A stretch of DNA of 64,000 nt from Telmatherina bonti (taxonomy: Eukaryota; Chordata; Actinopteri; Atheriniformes; Telmatherinidae): assembly GCA_933228915.1 (NCBI GenBank), contig OW121827.1:8794619-8858618 (forward strand), given 5' to 3'. The notes under the pieces are model-generated. The model saw only the letters and a program-made list of their open reading frames with translations, did no database searches and was not told the origin of the DNA. The position numbers and the translations under genes were made by a program. Shown here piece by piece: positions 10,995-22,060 of the stretch (position 1 is the first letter of the stretch; every line of letters begins with the position of its first letter).

Positions 10995-11158
10995 TCTGTT
11001 TTCACGTGTTTTTTTTTTTTTTTTTTTTCCCTTTATTGATATCAAAAAGCTTGCAGGCATACAAGTCATCTTTGTACAAAAGAGCAGCCTATTGTACAGA
11101 ACATATAAAAAGAAATCAAAACAGACAAACATAAAAAAAAAGAGCAAAGTGAAAGCCT

Positions 11159-14100
11159 TCATGGTGGTACAGGGTCAAGAGATAGACTCATTAAATTATC
11201 ATAAAGCCACAGTGCCTTTTTAGTTTTACAGAGTTTTAAAGATTCTGCAAGACAGCCAACTTCTTTCAAAAAGACCACAAAAATTGGTTTAGCATTACCA
11301 AATTTACACTTATGTATAAAAAATTTTGCTAAAATGATCAGGTTATTGATAGTGAAATTTTTATCTTTGTTTTCTAAGCCAAGACCAAACTGGATAGCAG
11401 TATAATTTAGAGAAGAGACAATTAAATCATTATGAACCCCCCATATGCCAAAGCAGTCCCAGAAAATTTTAGTAAAAGTACAGTCAAAGAACAAATGTTC
11501 CAAGGTTTCAATATTGTTGTCACAAAAGACACACTTGTTGTCGCCAATGTTAAATTTGGAGTTTAAGAACTCTTTACAAGGATAGATATTATTTATGGTT
11601 TTAAAATGTATTTCTTTTGCTTTGAAATTGATAGGGAACTTGATATAATCACATCTAACCTTTTTAATTTTTTGACTGGTAAAAGCTTCCACTAAATTCC
11701 GTCTCCTAAGAGGTAAGGGGAAGCATTCATGAGTTAGCGTTGTTCTGAGAAATTTGTTGTTACACTTTTTATCCACAAATGGGCAGCCTTGAATAGTTAG
11801 ATTATTCAAGCGAGGGCAGAGTTGTGTATACAAAAGAGAACCTCTTATGGTGTGGACAATGGCTTGTGGGATTGCATTAATGATATTGGAGAATTGTTGG
11901 GCTGAGCAAACAATTTGAAATTTACGGCTGAAATCAGCAAGGCTAAGAAAATTCCCCCTATCATCCATTAAGTGCAGTACCGACCATACTCCTTGTTCAT
12001 TCCAGTCTTTAAAATAAAAAGATTTTTTCTTAATAAGGATATATCTGTTGTTCCATATTGGCGTGTCATGAGGCGTAAAGTTATGTTTGTATATTAATTT
12101 CCAGTATTGTAGGACTTGTTCATGAAATTTGGAAAGTTTTAAGGGGAGTTTAGATAGTTCAAAATCACATTTTAGAAGAAATTGGATGCCACCTAGACTA
12201 GAAAATATTTTAGAAGGGAGATTAAACCATAGAGTATCCATATGGATAATAAAATTTTGTAACCACCTTAATTTTAGAACTCCATTCATTGGATCAAAAT
12301 CAACAGCATTTAGTCCACCTTCCTCTAACGATTTGACAATGTCATTTTTCCTTATATAGTGATGTCTATTTTTCCATATGAAATTGAAGTTGTTTTGATT
12401 GATTTGTCTGATCAAATTCTGTGGTACATCAAGAGAGTATGCAGGGTATATGATTCTTGAGAGACCTTCCATCTTGGAGAGCAAAAGTCTTCCAAATATG
12501 GAGAGATCTCTCTGTAACCATATATTTAAAATGCTTTGGCTATTTTTTGTAGTGCTATCAAAATTGTTTTTTATTCTGTCCTCTAAGTTTTTTGATATGT
12601 TAATTCCTAAATATTTTACTTGGTTTTTTACAGATATGCCATAAAGCGAAGTTTGAGGTTGGTCGTGAATGGCCATTATTTCACATTTGTCAATGTTTAA
12701 GTAGAGGCCAGATGCTTCTGAGAAGCGGGTAACTACTTGTAAAGCTATTGGTATTTGTGCCTCATTTTTAAGAAAGAGGGTTGTATCATCCGCAAGCTGG
12801 CTTATTGTTAACTGGTTCCCCAAAACATTCAATTTCTCAATTTCCTCACAATTTTTGATCATAATGCTCAGAATTTCAGCAACCATAATGAATAATAAAG
12901 GTGAAGCTGGGCATCCTTGCCGAATACCTCTTTTCACGTCAAACCGTCTACAAGTGCCAAAAGGAAGGAGCACAGAACTGTTAATGCCACTGTATAACAT
13001 TTGGATAATTTCACAAAAGATACATCCAAAACCAAAATAATGTAATGTGTCCAGCATAAAAGAATGTTCCACTCTGTCAAATGCCTTGCAAAAGTCCAGA
13101 AAGAGGATGTAACCATCATCATCAATTTTGTCCCGATAGTCCAATAAATCTAGTACTAGTCTAATATTGTTATGGATGGAGCGACCTCTAAGAAAACCAG
13201 ATTGAGATTCACTGATAATTTGTGAAATGCCCTCCTTGAGCCGGTTAGCAATGACATGTGCAAGCAGTTTATAATCTACATTAAGCAAAGTTATTGGTCT
13301 TAAATTGTTCAGGTATTTTTTGTCTTTGCCACTTTTGGGAATCAGTGTAATGAGACCTTGTTTCATTGTTGTCATCAAGGATTTGTTTTTAACACATTCT
13401 TGTATGGCGAGGAAAAGCAGGTCTTTTATATCTTCCCAAAAGTGTTTATAAAAGTCAGATGAGAGTCCGTCTTGGCCAGGAGATTTCCTTAGAGTGAGTT
13501 GTTTCACTGCTGCCTCAAGCTCAAACATTTCAATTTTGGAATCACACATGTTCTTAAAGTCTGGGTTGATGGATGGAATGTTGTGTTTTATGCTGTCCAA
13601 GAGGAGAGAGTCTCTTTCAGTGTTTGAGGATGAATACAGTTCCCTATAAAATTTGAAAACCTCATCAGAAAGAAGTTTAGGATCCACGCATTCAGCACCA
13701 TTAATCATGAGGGAGTTGATGAGATTCCTCTCCTGTCTACGTTTCTCCAGTCCACAAAAGTATGCTGTATTACTCTCACCCTCTTCGATCCATTTGGCTC
13801 TTGATCTAATGAAGGCTCCTCGAGCCTTCTTCGAGCTCAAATCGTCCAATTTGGATTTGAGGTTTATAAAGGCAGCTTTGTCAGATTCCAACATTGGGGT
13901 TCTTTTGCAATAGTCATCCAAATCTTGTATTAATTAATTAGTTCTTGTTCTCTTAAGGTCTTGCTTCTTTCCTTACCAAATTGTATAGAAACTTGCCTAA
14001 CCTTGAATTTAAAAAATTCCCATCTAGAGCAGTAGTTACCAATAGTTACATCATATTTAATTTCTGTGAGTAGATCCTTAACGGCATCACAATATTTCTG

Positions 14101-14898
14101 GCTTTTTAGTAAGTCTGTATTAAATTTCCAGTAAACATTTTTTTTGTTAGTTCTGGCACCTGACTTTAAATTAAGGAGAAGTAGACAGTGGTCGGTAAGG
14201 GGTGCATTAGAGATAGTTACTTCTGAGGTAAGGGCAGCTAGGTCTGGGGTAGCCAGCCACAGGTCAATTCTAGATCTTATAGACCCATTAGGTTTAATCC
14301 AAGAATATTGTCTATGGTTAGGATTTTTGTTTCTCCAGATGTCAATCAGGGAAAAGGTGTTACATAATTCGAGCAGAGTGGCATTATAATGTGTATTCGT
14401 GAATTTTGTTGGGTATCTATCTAGGTAGTCATCAGGTGCCAAGTTGAAATCTCCACCAAATAATATCAATTCTGTATGGTAAGATCTTTTATATTGTACA
14501 ATAACCTCTGTAATTTCCTGTAATAAGTTCTTGTTTTGGGTGATGTTGTTATAACCATAAACATTAGAGAGAATTACATATGCATCTTCAATTTTTATGA
14601 CAACTATTAGCCAATGGCCATTGTCATCTGCCTTATGTGAAATTACATTACCCGAACACTTATTAAAGCAGATGGCAACTCCGCCAGATCTGTTGCTTCC
14701 ATGGCTGAAGAGGATTTTGTCACCCCACTGTGTTGTCCAGAAGGTGGCATCAGAGGCACAGGAATGAGTTTCTTGAAGCAGCACGCAGTGACTTTTAAAA
14801 CCTTTACAGTGCAAAAAAATGGCTTTTCTTTTCAGATTGTCTTTCAGACCCCTCGTATTTAATGAAATAACATTTAAGTTGGCTTTCAGAACATTCAT
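11159..14898 (-). pseudogene. L1 ORF2: endonuclease and reverse transcriptase (one frame break)
   Basis: ORF2 encodes target-primed reverse transcription. From the ATG at 14896-14898, about 322 codons form an apurinic endonuclease: NVISLNTRGL, VLLQETHS, LILFGGDFNLAPDD, RSRIDLWLATPDL and APLTDHCLLL hold the usual catalytic Asn, Glu, Asp and His. A stop at 13930-13932 sits in a TTAA-rich stretch, and the rest continues in a different frame from about 13921 to 11159. That is consistent with a single short indel. The second part has SPGQDGLSSDFYK, LITLIPKSGKD, LFLDFCKAFDRV, RGIRQGCPASPLLF and the catalytic LADD box, then the C-terminal CVFCDNNIETLEHLFFDC. Everything except the one break looks intact. 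Confidence 0.92.
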
Positions 14899-15033
14899 TT
14901 GCTGGATAACCTCGCAGCAATAAAGTGCAAAAAAAAGTTAGTTTATAAAGTGTCTTGAAAGTAGCTGAAAAATAAAGTGTTTGTTCCCTTCCTAATAGCA
15001 TTTTCCACATACAGCATTTGTGAGGATAAATAC

Positions 15034-15819
15034 CTAGGCTGCAATGCGACGACCATCAATGTATCCATACGGCCCACGGAAATAGGCTCTTTTATCCTCT
15101 TGACGTGCTTGTTTAATGCGCGGCCACAGTGCCTCTCTCGCCTCCTTGGCCTCTTTTGTGAGATCCTCCGCAAACTTGACTCCCGCGTTTTTGCAGACGT
15201 TTGAATCTTTGGTCATCTTCCAGAGCGCATCTCTGCATTGCCGTCTTGTAAATTGGACAATGATGGGTCTCACTCTTCCATCTTCCTTACGCCCCAGTCG
15301 ATGCACAATATCCACGTTGTCATCCATTTTATCAGCCAAATTAGGGGCGATTTTCTTGCAGAGCTCAATGACTTCATACCTGGTGTTTTCATTTACTGTT
15401 TCTTTCATGCCTTTGATTCTAAGATTCCATCTTCGTTTATAGTTGTCGTGCTCCGTGCATTTCTCCCGCAGCACAGTTACTTCTGCTTGGAGACGGCTTA
15501 CTTCACCCTCCAAAAAAGTCACTTTAGCTTTGCAATCCTTAATCTCCGCCGCGTTAAATTCAATCGTCTTGGAGAGGCCAACCAGCATTGCACAATTCTG
15601 TGTTAGTTTAGCATTAAACTCTTCCATGCGGTCCTCTTGCGAGTCAAACTTCATGGTCAACTTGTTGATAGCAGCTAAAATAGCAGCACCTGATGCCTCT
15701 TCTTCAGTTGGCTTTGGGATTTAGCGAGCAGGTGCTTTGCATGGTGTGGAGGGGGTTGAAGCGTCTTCCCGTCCTCTTTTGTCGTTGCGGTCTACGTCCA
15801 TTAGCGTGGAGCTAGCCAT
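15034..15819 (-). pseudogene. L1 ORF1 RNA-binding protein (one nonsense codon)
   Basis: The likely start is the ATG at 15817-15819 (MASSTLMDVDRND). The protein has a disordered basic N-terminus, a coiled coil (about 15440-15630, heptad-like FLEGEVSRLQAEVTVLREK), then an RRM-like core (RRWNLRIKGMKE, VDIVHRLGRK, RPIIVQFTRR) and a C-terminal domain ending YGYIDGRRIAA. This order is that of L1 ORF1p, which coats L1 RNA as a trimer. A TAA at 15721-15723 interrupts the frame after CKAPAR; the frame continues open beyond it. It is about 260 codons in all, slightly shorter than mammalian ORF1p. Confidence 0.85.
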
Positions 15820-16006
15820 TACATGGCAGTGGTCGGTTTCTTCTGACAAAGTAGTGGAATCCTTGGTTTTACTTTGGAGCAACCTGTCACAAAACGCTTT
15901 AAGAATACTTACAAGAGGCAGCAACGTTTAGTTTAGTGGGGAAAAAAAGTCTTTATATAGTTTGGAAGGAATTTGCAGAGAGCTAACGAAAGTTAGGACT
16001 GCTCAG

Positions 16007-16018
16007 GCCGCCATCTTG
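16007..16018 (-). promoter_or_regulatory. YY1-type site at the L1 5' end
   Basis: Read on the minus strand this is CAAGATGGCGGC, about 10 bases from the element's 5' boundary. A YY1 site in this position is known to set the transcription start in mammalian L1. The second L1 in this window has a similar CAAGATGGCC at 31734-31743, so the feature recurs in unrelated copies. Confidence 0.6.
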
Positions 16019-16027
16019 CCGCCCCCC

Positions 16028-16647
16028 TCTGTTTTCACATGTATAAAGTATTCAAAGCACAAATTATGACAGAGTTGTACTGATGTATTATCCAGTATTG
16101 CATTGTATGCATATAATATTCTGCATTGTTGTGTTAAAAGAAAAAGTCATTCATTACAGACGAGTGAACGGGAGAACTGCGTGGTGTGTTATTCACTCTT
16201 CCCCTTATCACCCTTTTTAAGGGCACAACAAAGGCTCCACAGAGACTCATTGAACAGATGTGAAATACTACTAGATGCTGTAGTAATTCTTGTCCTGTTG
16301 TATTGATGTAAGGTTAATTATTCTGAACAGTGATGCTGGACTTTAGTACACATGATGGACCTTTAAGAGCCACTATTTATGGTTAAGTTCACATTTAAAA
16401 AAAGAAAGAAAAGGGAATATGTAATGATTAGAGCAAATATAGAGTTTCTTATTTGTCCCCTGGATCGTTCGTTATGTGTTCTACGTCAGCCGTAATTTAA
16501 CGTGTGGGGTGAGGAGGCATAAGCAGTTCCGGTGTGAAGAGTTACATCATAGATGTGCTGTAAACTTGACGTTAAGTTCATGTCTATAAAGCTCAATCTC
16601 TTCAAGTCAGCTGGTGTTATTAAAGTACCCACACAACGAACACAACA
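16028..16647 (+). mobile_element. Gypsy 3' region with polypurine tract and 3' LTR
   Basis: This continues the gypsy element to the right of the L1 insertion. A polypurine tract (A/G-rich, about 16396-16418) is followed at once by TGTAATGATTAG at 16420, the start of a 228 bp LTR ending ACACAACA at 16647. Position of the tract, the TG...CA ends and a late ATTAAA fit a 3' LTR. No 5' LTR is present in the window. A partial inverted copy of this region lies at 32442-33283. Confidence 0.8.
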
Positions 16648-16894
16648 CTCGGTAAGCTCCTCAGCTACAGACAGCTCAGAGTTCGCTCGATGTCAATCAT
16701 CCACCATGACGCTCGCAGCCCCCTCTCAGCTCCACCTCTTTGCCCATATTTGTATTTTTACGGGCGAGACGACACACATGCCCCTGCCAAGATGGCGATG
16801 GTAGGAACCGCCCACCGAGCTTCGATTCAGTTCTTCAGAAACCACTTGGTGACGTCATGGAGGCTGCGTCCATCTCTTTATATACAATCTATGC
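16648..16894 (+). repeat. Partial copy of an interspersed repeat (fish-type, about 690 bp family)
   Basis: The sequence TAGGAACCGCCCACCGAGCT with flanking GTGACGTCA, ending near ...CAATCTATGC, recurs at 33289-33420 and 41636-42013 and, inverted and complete, at 31755-32441. No open frame is present. The gypsy LTR abuts it on the left, so the LTR may have inserted into this repeat. Confidence 0.75.
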
Positions 16895-18411
16895 TTAAAA
16901 CACCACGAGACAATTCTGAGCACTTAGAAAAGTGAATTTTGCATAAAATATCCCCTTTAAAGATGAAATGATCAGAATAAAAACAAAGATTGTTTTAAAA
17001 CAGAGAAAAAAAAAACTGTTAGAGACACAAGTCACACAGATCACAATAGATATGAAAAGTTCTGACTGACAAGAATAAAAGAAAAACACAAATAAAAATA
17101 TTATGAAGCCAAAGGTGTTGCAAAGACCTGTTTTATATGTTGTGTTTAATATTCCTTCACATGAATCACATTTTGCAGATTTAACCCTCCTCACATCATC
17201 ATGAATATTAAAATATTCATTTTTTAGGTGTCTTTCACACAAACAGTTCAATATCACCACCTAATGTAGCAGCTGGGACTCTGCAGCTCATAATAAGGGA
17301 TGATATTTTCTCCACACATTCACCATGTCAGAACCTACAAACGGTTTTTTATCAGTCATTAATTAAACCAAACAGGAAGTCGGCCATTGTGGTTTTTATC
17401 ACAACATTTTTAGGATTTAGAAACTTTATATTTTAAAGAACTCCTAAAGATTTAATCCTGCTGCTTTCAGATGTTTTTCTCTCCAGTTTCAGGTCATGTG
17501 TGTCTCATGACACACATGTTATTCTGTGTTTGAGTTTGGATAAAGGTGGTTGCCAAGGCAACCGCTCAACTCTGGATGTTTCCTCATTAAACAGGAAGTT
17601 ACATCTGACAGACACTACGAGCAATCTGCAGCAAGCTGGTCATGTATGATGATGGTCCTGTCCTGAACACGCCGACATGTCAGTATTCTGTCAGTATTGA
17701 CAAGATAATGACTTTCATAAAGTAGGTGAAATAAAGGGAAACAATTTACTGAGTATATTCACTCACATATCTGTTCATAAATGTACTAGTTTAATTAATA
17801 TATATTGTATTTATGTGTTGAATGGAGCAATAAAACCTGGTTTTAGTCATGTGATTTCTCTGCAGCAGAGGTGTGAGCAGAGTGTGTTATAGATTAACGA
17901 AGCTGAAAACAAAGATCTTCTCCACTCCTGGTGAATTTCAACCTTTGAACGATGACTGGATCTCCTGGAGAAACTGTCTGTAGTTTTACAAGCTTTAAAG
18001 TGGGATTTATTGTCCAGGTTCAGGTCAAAGCCTCACAGACTGTTTCACTGAGGACGTTCAGTGTTTGTAGAGTTAGAAAGCAAACTGGACGGATGGTGTG
18101 TGTGAAGCTGCTGCAGCTGTTTCCAACTCGTCATCATGTGGGATGAAAATCTGAACAGAAATTAAATGAAATGACAGATTATTAAACACTAAATTCAGGC
18201 TGGAAGTAGAACTTGTAGATGTGAGATGTAAGTTTCCAGACAGTCTGACTTCTTCATGTTAGATGGAGAATAAAGGAAACTTTATTTCTTTCTGCTGTTC
18301 CAGGAAAACTGCTCAGTTATTCCCTCATATTAGTTTGATATTTTCTCCATCAGATTTCACAGAAACACTGAAATGAAGACAAAACAAAAGACTTTGTTCA
18401 TTTTTTCAAAG

Positions 18412-18417
18412 TTTATT
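18412..18417 (-). terminator. Polyadenylation signal AATAAA of TRIM copy 1
   Basis: AATAAA on the minus strand lies about 510 bases past the TRIM stop codon. The same hexamer is conserved in the other two units at 36780-36785 and 47707-47712, which gives a common 3'UTR of about 500 nt. Confidence 0.65.
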
Positions 18418-18923
18418 TGTTTGTAAAAATGGACTTTGTTCTGACATTAAACGTGATGAATGATCTGATTTCTTCTCATCCTGGAAATGAGTGTTTCTGA
18501 ACATCTCATCATTAGATACCTTATTTGTTGTTGATTTAGAAAAACAACATCTGATCTGTAGAACAACTAAAAGTAATTCCATGTAGAAAATGATTTTTAC
18601 ATTTCCAAAGTGTTGAGAGTAAAATAATGTGTGATGAAGGAAGGTCTGCTGATTTCTCTGTTTGGCTCCATGAAGTGGAAGAGAAACAACAACATACAAA
18701 TACATCAATACAAATATTCAACACATATTTAGAGAACAGAGAAGTTCAGATTTTCATGTGGAGAAATATTGATGGAAATAAAAATCATCATTAGCAGTGA
18801 TTTCCTCCAAAAAGAAAGAAACACAAGAAAAACCAGCAAATAAAAAAAGTCAAATAAACAAGAGAACAGCAGAGCAGAGACGTCACAACAATGAACTCTC
18901 AGCAACAAGCAGAGAAAATAACT

Positions 18924-20603
18924 TTACTTCACTTTACACAACTCAGCACTGGATCCAGGCCAGATCAAGAGTCCAGCATAGAGCGGCTGAGTGAATGTGG
19001 TCTGGACTCTGTGGAGGAGAGTCCTGGTTTCAGAGACTCTGTAGAAGGACAGAATACCTGCTCTGTGATCCAGGTACACTCCTACTCTGGAGGACCGAGG
19101 ACCTGAGATGGAGGTACTGATCTTGTTGTAGTAAAACTCAAAACTGTTTTGGTAACAATATAATGACCAAGATTTATCATTATATCCAAAACCACATTCA
19201 TTCCCAAATCCTGCTCTGCTGATATTCTTGTATGCGACTGCTACAGAAACGTCTCCTCTCATTTCCACCTCCCAGTAACAACGTCCAGTCAGACTCTCTC
19301 TACTCAGAACCTGACGCCAGTCAGTGAATCTGTCTGGATGACTAGAATAAGACTGATGTTGATCTATAAATGTCACCTTTCTGTTCTCCTCTGACAGTAA
19401 CAGCAGTGTGTTTGCTGTGTTTGGATCCAGTGTGATTTCACATGAACATCTTAAGAATCCATCTCTGCTCTTTGGTTCTGGTCCTGGTCCTGGTTGTGAC
19501 AGTAAAACATCTGGATCAGTGACTGCCAGTGAGATGTTTGTCCATCTGTCTGTCAGGATGTCCTGTAGTTTATCTCTGAGCTCTGACACAGCTGCTGTCA
19601 CATCCTCAAAGTGTGTGAGAGGACGGATATTGATGCTGGATGAGTGTGTAGACTCACTGAGTGCTGACAGTGAGGGGTAGTTGTGTAGAAACTGGGTGTG
19701 ATCCTCTGTGTGTGAGAGCTGCTTCAGCTCAGCGTCTCTCCTCTTCAGCTCAGTGATCTCCTGCTCCAGCTTCTCCTGAAGCTCTTTGACTCGCCTCACT
19801 TCAGTTTCCTGCTGGGATCTGATCTGCTGCTTCACATCAGAGCTTCTTTTCTGGATGAGATGGATCAGCTGAGTGAAGATCTTCTCACTGTCCTCCACTG
19901 TTGTATCAGCAGAGTGATTGATGGCCTCCACCTCCTGTTGAAGCAGCTTCACATCTTTCTCTCTGTCCTGGATTCTCTGCTGGATTTCTTGTCGACTCAC
20001 CTCCAGCTCTCTCTGCCTCTCAGTCCTTTCTGCTGCAGCTGAGACCGTGTCGTGGCCTTTATGTTCATCCACAGAGCAGAGATAACAGATACACTTCTGA
20101 TCAGTACGGCAGAACATCTTCATCACCTCATCATGACGAGAGCAGATGTTCTGCTGGAGGTTCTTGGAGGGCTCCACCAGCTGGTGTTTCTTGAATGCAG
20201 GTGATTCATAATGAGGCTGAAGGTGTTTCTCACAGTAAGAGGCCAGACAGATTAAACAGGACTTGATGGCTTTCAGTTTTCTTCCAGAGCAGAAATCACA
20301 GGCCACATCTTCAGGTCCAGCATAGCAGTGATCAGCAGGAGCAGCTTGGAGTCCAGTCTTCTTCAGCTCTTCCAGTAAATCAGCAAACATGGTGCTTTTC
20401 TCCAGGACAGGTCTCGGTATGAAGGTCTTCCTGCATTGAGGGCAGCTGTAGATTCCCTTCTGATCCTCTCCATCCCAGAAGCTTTTAATACAGTCCATGC
20501 AGTAGCTGTGTCCACAGGGAATAGTCACCGGATCCTTCAGGAGATCCAGACAGATGGAACAGCAGAATTTCACTCGGTCCAGCTGATTTCCCTGCTGCGC
20601 CAT
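18924..20603 (-). CDS. TRIM E3 ubiquitin ligase, copy 1 (RING, B-boxes, coiled coil, PRY-SPRY)
   Basis: A single open frame of 559 codons. RING C3HC4 zinc ligands (C15, C18, C30, H32, C35, C38, C54, C57) lie in CSICLDLLKDPVTIPCGHSYC. A B-box1-like segment follows at about 102-143 and a B-box2 (CSRHDEVMKMFC...HKGHD) at 154-185. A long coiled coil runs about 190-300, the PRY motif LDPNTA is at 392-397, and SPRY (CYWEVE onward) runs to the C-terminus. RING TRIMs ligate ubiquitin, and the SPRY binds the target; fish TRIM16/25-like and finTRIM proteins act in antiviral immunity. The ATG at 20601-20603 (MAQQGNQLD) is chosen because copy 3 has an in-frame stop upstream of the same ATG. Copy 1 has a four-residue PGPG insertion before the PRY. 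It looks intact; subfamily is uncertain between TRIM16-like, TRIM25-like and finTRIM. Confidence 0.93.
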   Translation of the reverse strand: MAQQGNQLDRVKFCCSICLDLLKDPVTIPCGHSYCMDCIKSFWDGEDQKGIYSCPQCRKTFIPRPVLEKSTMFADLLEELKKTGLQAAPADHCYAGPEDVACDFCSGRKLKAIKSCLICLASYCEKHLQPHYESPAFKKHQLVEPSKNLQQNICSRHDEVMKMFCRTDQKCICYLCSVDEHKGHDTVSAAAERTERQRELEVSRQEIQQRIQDREKDVKLLQQEVEAINHSADTTVEDSEKIFTQLIHLIQKRSSDVKQQIRSQQETEVRRVKELQEKLEQEITELKRRDAELKQLSHTEDHTQFLHNYPSLSALSESTHSSSINIRPLTHFEDVTAAVSELRDKLQDILTDRWTNISLAVTDPDVLLSQPGPGPEPKSRDGFLRCSCEITLDPNTANTLLLLSEENRKVTFIDQHQSYSSHPDRFTDWRQVLSRESLTGRCYWEVEMRGDVSVAVAYKNISRAGFGNECGFGYNDKSWSLYCYQNSFEFYYNKISTSISGPRSSRVGVYLDHRAGILSFYRVSETRTLLHRVQTTFTQPLYAGLLIWPGSSAELCKVK

Positions 20604-20629
20604 TTTCCTCTCGGCAGTAAGTGTCAAAC

Positions 20630-20644
20630 AGTTTCACTTTCTCT
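20630..20644 (-). promoter_or_regulatory. Consensus ISRE upstream of TRIM copy 1
   Basis: On the minus strand the sequence is AGAGAAAGTGAAACT, an exact match to the interferon-stimulated response element core GAAANNGAAACT bound by IRF/ISGF3. It starts 26 bases upstream of the ATG. The identical 15-mer is upstream of copy 3 and absent upstream of copy 2. Its closeness to the ATG means that it lies in the core promoter or leader. Confidence 0.65.
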
Positions 20645-22060
20645 GAACAGAAAGGATCTGTGCGCTCTGCAGGGCAACAGATCTCACATGAAGCAGGAAA
20701 TGAGTCTTTGCAGCAGCTGCATGTTCCACCATGTTGCTCACACCCATCCTGATGCAGAGAGATCTGTGGAGGGGCGGGAACAAGGAAATATCTGCTGGGA
20801 GCGGCTACAGGAACTAACATGTAACATGAAATGCTTCATCTGCAGGATCAGTGCAGACTTTGAACAGATCTGCTTCTGTTTCAGCCTCTCGTATGTTTAC
20901 AGCTCTGCTTCAGAGACTCTCCACAGAGACGATACTGACATAAACATGTAAACTTCAAGTGTAAATTCATTAGAAATAGACTTTATCAGTGTTTTATGAG
21001 GAAGAAATGGAGACACTTTGCTGTTGCTGCTGATAATGAATCAGGTTCAGGATGTGACACAGATGTTCTTCCAGTTTATTCAGGTTCAGACATAAAAACA
21101 AGATGTTCAGGTTGAAGGAAAACCAGCTGCTTTGGAATAAAACATGTTCATCATTAAATGGAATATTATTTAATATGCTGTGTGATCTAAAACTTCATGA
21201 GTCCATCATTCAGTCCTCCATCAGAGGACCTCAGAAGGGTTAATCACTCCTTTGTGGACAGCATGGTAGATTATAAACAAGAGCAAAGTTCTACAACGTG
21301 ACTTATGGAGTCAGAAAATATTGGAAAACTAAGATCAGAACGTTGGTTTAACACATCTGTATATTTGCAAATCCATCATGGAGGCAACAGGGAAACACAT
21401 GACTCTTAAAGGGGCAGTACACGATTTACTTCCATTCTTTATTAATGCAGGATTGTTGAAGAGGTCATTAAATGATCCTGAAACACACTTTGTGGATTCA
21501 TCATGTGATTGTAAACAGTTCTTAAATCTACTTTGTAAAGCAGCTGCTACAGCTGTTGTGTTGCTGAATAAACTAAATTCATGGGAGGAGTTTGTACTCT
21601 GTGCAGACGACATGTACAAACAGCATCTATAACGTCATAAAATAAAAGGCAGGAGATGAGAATGTGAGGTCAAACTAACCAGCTGCAGACGATACTCTGA
21701 TAAAAACTACAAATACACACTTTAAATCCACATTATTGATGTTTATCAGGTTTTAAAAGGTTCTCCGTCTCATTGATTCTTATACAGTTTCCACTAAAAG
21801 CTGCATAAGAGTCAGAGATCTGCAGCTTCTGCTGGAAGATGTGCAGAAATGATTGTTTTCATCTCATTATTAACTGTTGCTGCAGTCAAGATGGATTTGA
21901 TGAGAAAAGTATTAAAAGTTGTAATTCAGTGTTCAACCAGCAGGAGGAGGAATAACTCCACTGAAACGTAAAGATCATGAGGAAAATGTGTGTTGGTGTG
22001 TTTTCTCTGCGTCTGCATCTTCTGCACTGTTAGATACGTTTTGGTGGAAAAAAAAAACAT

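Larger units (their letters stand above)
11009..16027 (-). mobile_element. Full-length L1-clade LINE with target duplication
   Basis: This is a 5.0 kb minus-strand L1 in order 5'UTR, ORF1, ORF2 (endonuclease, reverse transcriptase, C-terminal Cys/His patch), 3'UTR and poly(A), seen as 20 T at 11009-11028. It is flanked by TCTGTTTTCACGTG (10995-11008) and TCTGTTTTCACATG (16028-16041), a 14 bp target duplication with one difference. The inverted gypsy copy near 32.99-33.0 kb shows the same site without the L1. Each ORF carries only one visible disabling change, so this is a young or recently active copy. Confidence 0.93.
16770..20853. repeat. TRIM tandem unit 1
   Basis: This unit is closely similar to 33289-38915 (unit 2, apart from the piggyBac insertion there). 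From about 18190 it is also similar to 47575-50138 (unit 3). The 1.5 kb at 16895-18405, downstream of the gene, contains no recognised gene. A short frame at 17952-18146 is conserved in unit 2 but resembles no known protein, and its conservation can come from the duplication alone. Confidence 0.9.

Noticed and set aside
10795..11223. Plus-strand 142-codon frame ending in a poly-Phe and Lys-rich stretch
   Set aside because: It crosses the gypsy-L1 junction and reads through the L1 poly(A) tract, so it is a chance frame.
15116..15606. Plus-strand frames across L1 ORF1
   Set aside because: They are antisense shadows of ORF1, whose coiled-coil and RRM-like motifs are on the minus strand.
18406..18708. 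A 100-codon minus-strand frame conserved in all three TRIM units (MMYLYVVVSLPLHG...)
   Set aside because: It lies in the shared 3'UTR, overlaps the poly(A) signal, has no known domain, and is conserved no more than the DNA around it, so duplication explains it.
20604..20627. Extended start of TRIM copy 1 eight codons upstream
   Set aside because: The extension would begin with TTG, and copy 3 has an in-frame TGA in the same place. The ATG at 20601-20603 is the conserved start.
20485..20820. Minus-strand frame upstream of and overlapping TRIM copy 1
   Set aside because: It overlaps the TRIM RING region in another frame. In copy 3 one base difference truncates it, so it is leader and shadow sequence.
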